Of a stretch of 17,269 bases of DNA, positions 14,369 to 17,269 are shown piece after piece. Every line of letters begins with the position of its first letter. The first letter of the stretch is position 1. The notes under the pieces were generated by a model. The model saw nothing but the letters and a program-made list of their open reading frames with translations, was not told the origin of the DNA and ran no database searches. The stretch comes from Pseudomonadota bacterium (GTDB lineage Bacteria; Pseudomonadota; Alphaproteobacteria; Rhizobiales; Hyphomicrobiaceae), in the NCBI GenBank assembly GCA_023387235.1, contig JAEWIJ010000127.1, positions 1-17,269 on the forward strand, read 5' to 3'. Made by a program: the position numbers and the translations under genes.

Positions 14369-14851
14369 TCATGCCGACGTGAGATTGCGCGCGAGCTGGA
14401 GCGCATCCTCGCGGACGCCGCCGGGGAGCGTGTAGTAGGCCTTCCGCCGGCCGATCTCGGCAAAGCCGCAGGAAGCATAGAGCGCGCGGGCCGGGGCATT
14501 GCTATCCGCCACATCGAGAAAGAGACGCCGGGCCTCCGAGCGCGTGGCCGAGCGCGCGGCGCCATCGACTAGCTGGCGGCCGATGCCGTGGCGCTGCTGG
14601 TCGGGCGCGACGCCGATGGTCAGGATTTCCGCTTCGTCGGCGGCGATCTGGGCAATGATGAAGCCGACGACCATCCGGCCTGGGCGCGTCGCGACGAGCG
14701 CCAGCGATGCCGGATGCTCGATGAGGGCCTGGATGGCGTCGCGTTCCCAGGCTGTCGGGAAGAGCGCCGCGTGGAGTGCCGCGATTGCCGTCGCGTCGTC
14801 GGGGAGCGCCCAGAGCAGACTGACCGGTCCGGACGCGGCTTTCTCGCTCAT
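14369..14851 (-). CDS. rimI: ribosomal protein S18-alanine N-acetyltransferase RimI
   Basis: This encodes a 160-residue GNAT-fold acetyltransferase. RimI acetylates the N-terminal alanine of ribosomal protein S18. The acetyl-CoA pocket is seen as IGVAPDQQRHGIGRQLVDGA (about 79-98) with Q-x-x-G-x-G at 86-91. A LFLDVADSNAPARALYASCGF segment follows, in the place of the usual LEVRxxNxxAxxLYxxxGF of RimI. Its ATG overlaps the tsaB stop by 4 nt (ATGA), the usual tsaB-rimI coupling. Substrate is inferred from family and context; related GNAT enzymes look alike. Confidence 0.9.
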   Translation of the reverse strand: MSEKAASGPVSLLWALPDDATAIAALHAALFPTAWERDAIQALIEHPASLALVATRPGRMVVGFIIAQIAADEAEILTIGVAPDQQRHGIGRQLVDGAARSATRSEARRLFLDVADSNAPARALYASCGFAEIGRRKAYYTLPGGVREDALQLARNLTSA

Positions 14852-15534
14852 GGCACCCTCGCGATCGGCTGGGGCTGCGGCTTCACGTCGGGCGCGCGCA
14901 GGTAGAGGGGACTGATCTTGCCGGATGGAGGCCGCTCGGCCGCGAGCTGCGCGAGGAAGCGCGCGTGCGGCTCGATAACGTGGAGCGCGGTCTCGATGGC
15001 TGGTCCGACCGTTTCCGCGACGAGCGGCGCACCGGAGCCGATGACGAGGGCATCGTGCGACCGCGCCAATGCCGCAGCGTCCTCCGCCGTCATCAGTGCG
15101 GGCGTTTCAGCCGTTCCGGGCGCACCATGGAGCGCGCAGTAGAGGGCGCCACGGCGCGCATCGACGGCGACGAGGAGCGCGCGTGAGGCCGCGTCCGCCC
15201 CGAGAAGCGTTCGCCCGCGCGCGGCGATGACTGCGAGGCTGTCGATGCCGACCACCGGACGCCCCGTCGCGAGGGCGAAGGCGCGTGCTGCCGCGACGCC
15301 GACGCGCACGCCGGTGAACGTGCCGGGACCGACCGTTACGGCAAAGCGCTCGATGTCCGAGAACGCGCGCCCGCTTGCCGCCATGACCTCGGCGATCATG
15401 GGCATGAGGCGCTCGGCATGACCCGTCTGGCGCGCCTCGTAAGCCTCGCGGATGAGCCAGTCACCGTTTGCCGCACGCGTACGCAAGGCAACGGAAAGCG
15501 CCCCGAGACAGGTGTCGAACGCGAGAATGGCCAT
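14848..15534 (-). CDS. tsaB: tRNA t6A biosynthesis protein TsaB
   Basis: This encodes a 228-residue ASKHA-fold subunit of the complex that makes threonylcarbamoyladenosine at position 37 of ANN-decoding tRNAs. It acts as the scaffold for the catalytic TsaD, with TsaE. The N-terminal strand ILAFDTCLGALSVAL, the GHAERLMPMI segment (38-47) and VGPGTFTGVRVGVAAARAFA (about 68-87), followed by GIDSLA, are diagnostic. Length is normal. Upstream of the ATG only a weak AAAGAA is visible. The gene starts 9 nt after the nitroreductase stop and overlaps rimI by 4 nt, so all three are likely one operon. Confidence 0.95.
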   Translation of the reverse strand: MAILAFDTCLGALSVALRTRAANGDWLIREAYEARQTGHAERLMPMIAEVMAASGRAFSDIERFAVTVGPGTFTGVRVGVAAARAFALATGRPVVGIDSLAVIAARGRTLLGADAASRALLVAVDARRGALYCALHGAPGTAETPALMTAEDAAALARSHDALVIGSGAPLVAETVGPAIETALHVIEPHARFLAQLAAERPPSGKISPLYLRAPDVKPQPQPIARVP

Positions 15535-15543
15535 GCCGTTCTT

Positions 15544-16137
15544 TTAGATGATCTTGGCCACCTCGTCGAACGCGAGGCGCGGCAGACGCTCCATCAGCGC
15601 CGCGGGATCGCCATAGCCGATGTTGATCAGGAAGTTGGATTTGATCTTGCCGTCGGGGAAGAATTCCTTGTCGACGCCGGCCTGGTTGTAACCGGACATG
15701 GGCCCGGTATCGAGACCGAGGGCGCGCGCGGCGAGCATGAAATAGGCGCCCTGCAGCGTGCCGTTGCGGAAGGCTGTGGTCTCGGCGTGCGCGGGGCTAC
15801 TGGTGAACCAGCTTTTGGCCGTCTGATTGTGCGGGAACGTGCGCGGCAGGTTCTCGTAGAATTCGAGATCGTGGGCGAAGATCGCGCAGACGGGTGCCGA
15901 CATGGTCTTGTCGCGATTGCCCTCGGAGAGAAAGGGCTTGAGCCGCGCCTTCGCCTCGGCCGTCTTCACGAACAGGATGCGCGCCGGCTGGCAGTTGGCG
16001 CTGGTCGGCCCGAGCTGGGCAAGCTCCACCACCTGCTTCAGCAGGCTGTCCGGCACTTCCTTGTCGAGAAACTTGTTGTGCGTGCGTGCCGTGCGGAAGA
16101 GCTGGTCGAGCGCGTCGGCGCCGATGGATGAAGCCAT
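15544..16137 (-). CDS. RutE/HadB-type nitroreductase family protein
   Basis: This encodes a 197-residue flavoprotein of the nitroreductase superfamily, of the subgroup annotated as malonic semialdehyde reductase. It shares with E. coli RutE the blocks ARTHN (17-21), GPTSANCQPAR (43-53), SWFTSSP, ALGLDTGPMSG and NFLINIGYGD near the C-terminus. RutE reduces malonic semialdehyde in pyrimidine breakdown, but no other rut gene is in the window, so the substrate here is open. The start at 16137 has AGGAG (16148-16144 on the minus strand) 6 nt upstream. A longer frame running into the nfuA antisense region was rejected. It leads the operon with tsaB and rimI. Confidence 0.92.
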   Translation of the reverse strand: MASSIGADALDQLFRTARTHNKFLDKEVPDSLLKQVVELAQLGPTSANCQPARILFVKTAEAKARLKPFLSEGNRDKTMSAPVCAIFAHDLEFYENLPRTFPHNQTAKSWFTSSPAHAETTAFRNGTLQGAYFMLAARALGLDTGPMSGYNQAGVDKEFFPDGKIKSNFLINIGYGDPAALMERLPRLAFDEVAKII

Positions 16138-16246
16138 GAAGAACTCCTGTGAGGCTTGTTCGTGGCGCATGGCGCGCCGTTCCAGCCTCATCATGGGCCA
16201 GCAGGCGCGAAATGTGGACCCCAAATTTCCGAGGGCTGCATGAACA

Positions 16247-16274
16247 AAAAAGCCCCGCGCTGGCGGGGCTTTTT
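16247..16274 (-). terminator. intrinsic terminator of nfuA
   Basis: AAAAAGCCCCGC (16247-16258) pairs perfectly with GCGGGGCTTTTT (16263-16274) around the 4-nt loop GCTG. Flanking A and T runs make it work in either direction. On the minus strand it begins 23 nt after the nfuA stop and ends in a U-run, so it should end the nfuA transcript before the nitroreductase operon. Confidence 0.92.
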
Positions 16275-16297
16275 CGGTTCGCTTGATGCCTCGACGA

Positions 16298-16855
16298 TCA
16301 GACCGGGCGCACTTCCTGCACCTCGGGGAGGAAGTGCTGCAGCAGGCGCTCGATGCCGCCGCGCAGTGTCGCCGTCGAGCTCGGGCAGCCGGCGCAGGCG
16401 CCGCGCATGTGCAGGTAGACGATGCCCTCGCGGAAGCCGTGGAAGGTGATGTCGCCGCCGTCGTTGGCGACAGCCGGGCGCACGCGCGTGTCGAGCAGCT
16501 CCTTGATCGCCTTGACGGTCTCCTCGTCCTTGGCGTCGTAGTCGCCGCCGGGCAGCGCCTCGCCGTCCTCACCGCCCTCCATGACCGGCGCGCCGGACAT
16601 GTAGTGCTCCATGATCGCGCCGAGGATCGCCGGCTTCAGGTGCTGCCACTCGCCGTCGCCCTTGGTGACGGAGATGAAGTCCGAGCCGAGGAACACGCCG
16701 CGCACACCGTCGATGGCGAACAGGCGCCGGGCGAGCGGCGAGCCGTCGGCCTCGTCGAGATCGCGGTAGTCGGCGGTACCGTCGGCGAGGACGGACTTGC
16801 CGGGGATGAACTTCAGGGTTGCCGGGTTGGGGGTCGGCTCGGTCTGGATGAACAT
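16298..16855 (-). CDS. NifU family iron-sulfur carrier (NfuA-like)
   Basis: This encodes a 185-residue protein that receives and passes on [4Fe-4S] clusters in Fe-S protein maturation. An Nfu N-terminal domain spans about 1-88 (MFIQTEPTPNPATLKFIPG ... FLGSDFISVTK). A linker leads to the NifU C-terminal domain (about 112-185) with the cluster-binding pair Cys 154 and Cys 157 in RGACAGCPSS. This domain order is the usual alphaproteobacterial form. AAGAGGA lies 5 nt before the ATG. It has its own promoter-like sequence and a strong terminator, so it seems monocistronic. Confidence 0.95.
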   Translation of the reverse strand: MFIQTEPTPNPATLKFIPGKSVLADGTADYRDLDEADGSPLARRLFAIDGVRGVFLGSDFISVTKGDGEWQHLKPAILGAIMEHYMSGAPVMEGGEDGEALPGGDYDAKDEETVKAIKELLDTRVRPAVANDGGDITFHGFREGIVYLHMRGACAGCPSSTATLRGGIERLLQHFLPEVQEVRPV

Positions 16856-16932
16856 GGCTATCCTCTTGCTCTTCGCGGTCCGGCGAGCGGACGGCGGCGG
16901 GGCCGACGCGTGGCCGGAAAAAAGTTGGAATC

Positions 16933-16961
16933 TTTCTAGTCTAGGGACGCGTCCACGTCAA
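16933..16961 (-). promoter_or_regulatory. sigma-70-like promoter for nfuA
   Basis: On the minus strand TTGACG (16961-16956) is followed after 17 nt by TAGAAA (16938-16933), a near-consensus -35 and a 4-of-6 -10 box at ideal spacing, 78 nt before the nfuA ATG. This is a motif match only. The rest of 16856-17013 shows no gene. Confidence 0.5.
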
Positions 16962-17013
16962 ACCCGACTCTACGGATAACCATTTGGGGTCGGATTGCCG
17001 TCGGGTCAACTGA

Positions 17014-17269
17014 GCAGTTTGCGGACGCGGCTTCGACGGCTCGACGACGACGCGGTCGTTCACCTACGACGGGGCGGGCAACATCCTCACCGACACGCGC
17101 TCTGGGACCCCGTACACCTACACCTACAATGCCCGCAACCGTCTCGCGACGGTAACTTCGGGGGCGCTGATCTGGGGCTATGCCTACAACGGCATCGAGC
17201 AGCTTGTCGTTCGCGAGCTGACCAATGCCGGGCCCGACCTCACGCACTTCGTGCACGATCGCTTCGGCA
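17014..17269 (+). pseudogene. RHS/YD-repeat protein fragment, start missing
   Basis: From about 17029 to the window end, one plus-strand frame reads RHS-type repeats: DGSTTTRSFTYDGAGN, then YTYNARNRLATVTSG, then GYAYNGIEQLVVRELT and a segment ending HFVHDRFG. These YD repeats belong to large secreted shell-forming proteins that often carry variable C-terminal toxins. The frame opens after an in-frame TGA (17011-17013), and no ATG or credible alternative start precedes the repeats. It is therefore a 5'-truncated remnant, a displaced C-terminal cassette, or a frameshifted gene. The right end is cut by the window, so the C-terminus and any toxin domain cannot be seen. Confidence 0.65.

Noticed and set aside
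16138..16572. N-terminal extension of the nitroreductase into the nfuA region
   Set aside because: The extension is antisense-type, low-complexity Arg/Ala/Ser sequence in the same strand as nfuA but another frame, and it crosses the intrinsic terminator.
1..17269. CRISPR array, tRNA, rRNA, integrase or transposase
   Set aside because: No regularly spaced direct repeats, cloverleaf sequence, rRNA segments or recombinase motifs were recognised on either strand.

Overview
This 17.3 kb stretch of high-GC DNA looks like the chromosome of an alphaproteobacterium, most likely a member of the Hyphomicrobiales (Rhizobiales). The reasons are the nagZ-scpA-scpB order, the nfuA / tsaB / rimI group, a hybrid malic enzyme with a phosphotransacetylase-like tail, and short GC-rich palindromic repeats between genes. 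No species is claimed. No rRNA, tRNA, CRISPR array, integrase or transposase is visible.

Layout. Bases 1-150 are non-coding and packed with palindromes. The plus-strand block 170-2980 holds nagZ (cell-wall recycling) and scpA and scpB (condensin partners). In many relatives a tatABC cluster follows scpB; here there is instead an orphan Fbp/Pot-type ABC ATPase (3113-4171) and an MFS permease (4196-5419). A three-hairpin repeat, matching one upstream of nagZ, separates this block from the minus-strand pair maeB (malic enzyme) and an SDR dehydrogenase (5494-8600). Divergent from maeB is a small secreted cysteine-containing protein (8701-9054), which converges on a minus-strand ChrA-type transporter (9059-10363). 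Divergent from chrA is a two-gene operon of an MFS exporter-like protein and an acyl-CoA synthetase (10563-13431). A palindromic repeat cluster (13455-13592) follows. The minus-strand group 13607-16855 then holds a tandem NIPSNAP protein, rimI, tsaB, a RutE-type nitroreductase and nfuA. The right edge (from about 17014) is the start-less fragment of an RHS/YD-repeat protein that leaves the window.

How the genes work together. Most are housekeeping: muropeptide recycling, chromosome segregation, C4/C3 carbon flux, tRNA t6A synthesis and ribosomal protein acetylation (tsaB-rimI overlap by 4 nt), and Fe-S cluster delivery. The accessory part is three transporters (two MFS and one ChrA), an ABC ATPase lacking its membrane partners, and the acyl-CoA synthetase. 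I see no clear undescribed multi-gene system. The items most worth a second look are the duplicated three-hairpin repeat, a perfect DnaA box directly upstream of scpA, a 21-bp palindrome over an MFS start codon, and the RHS fragment.
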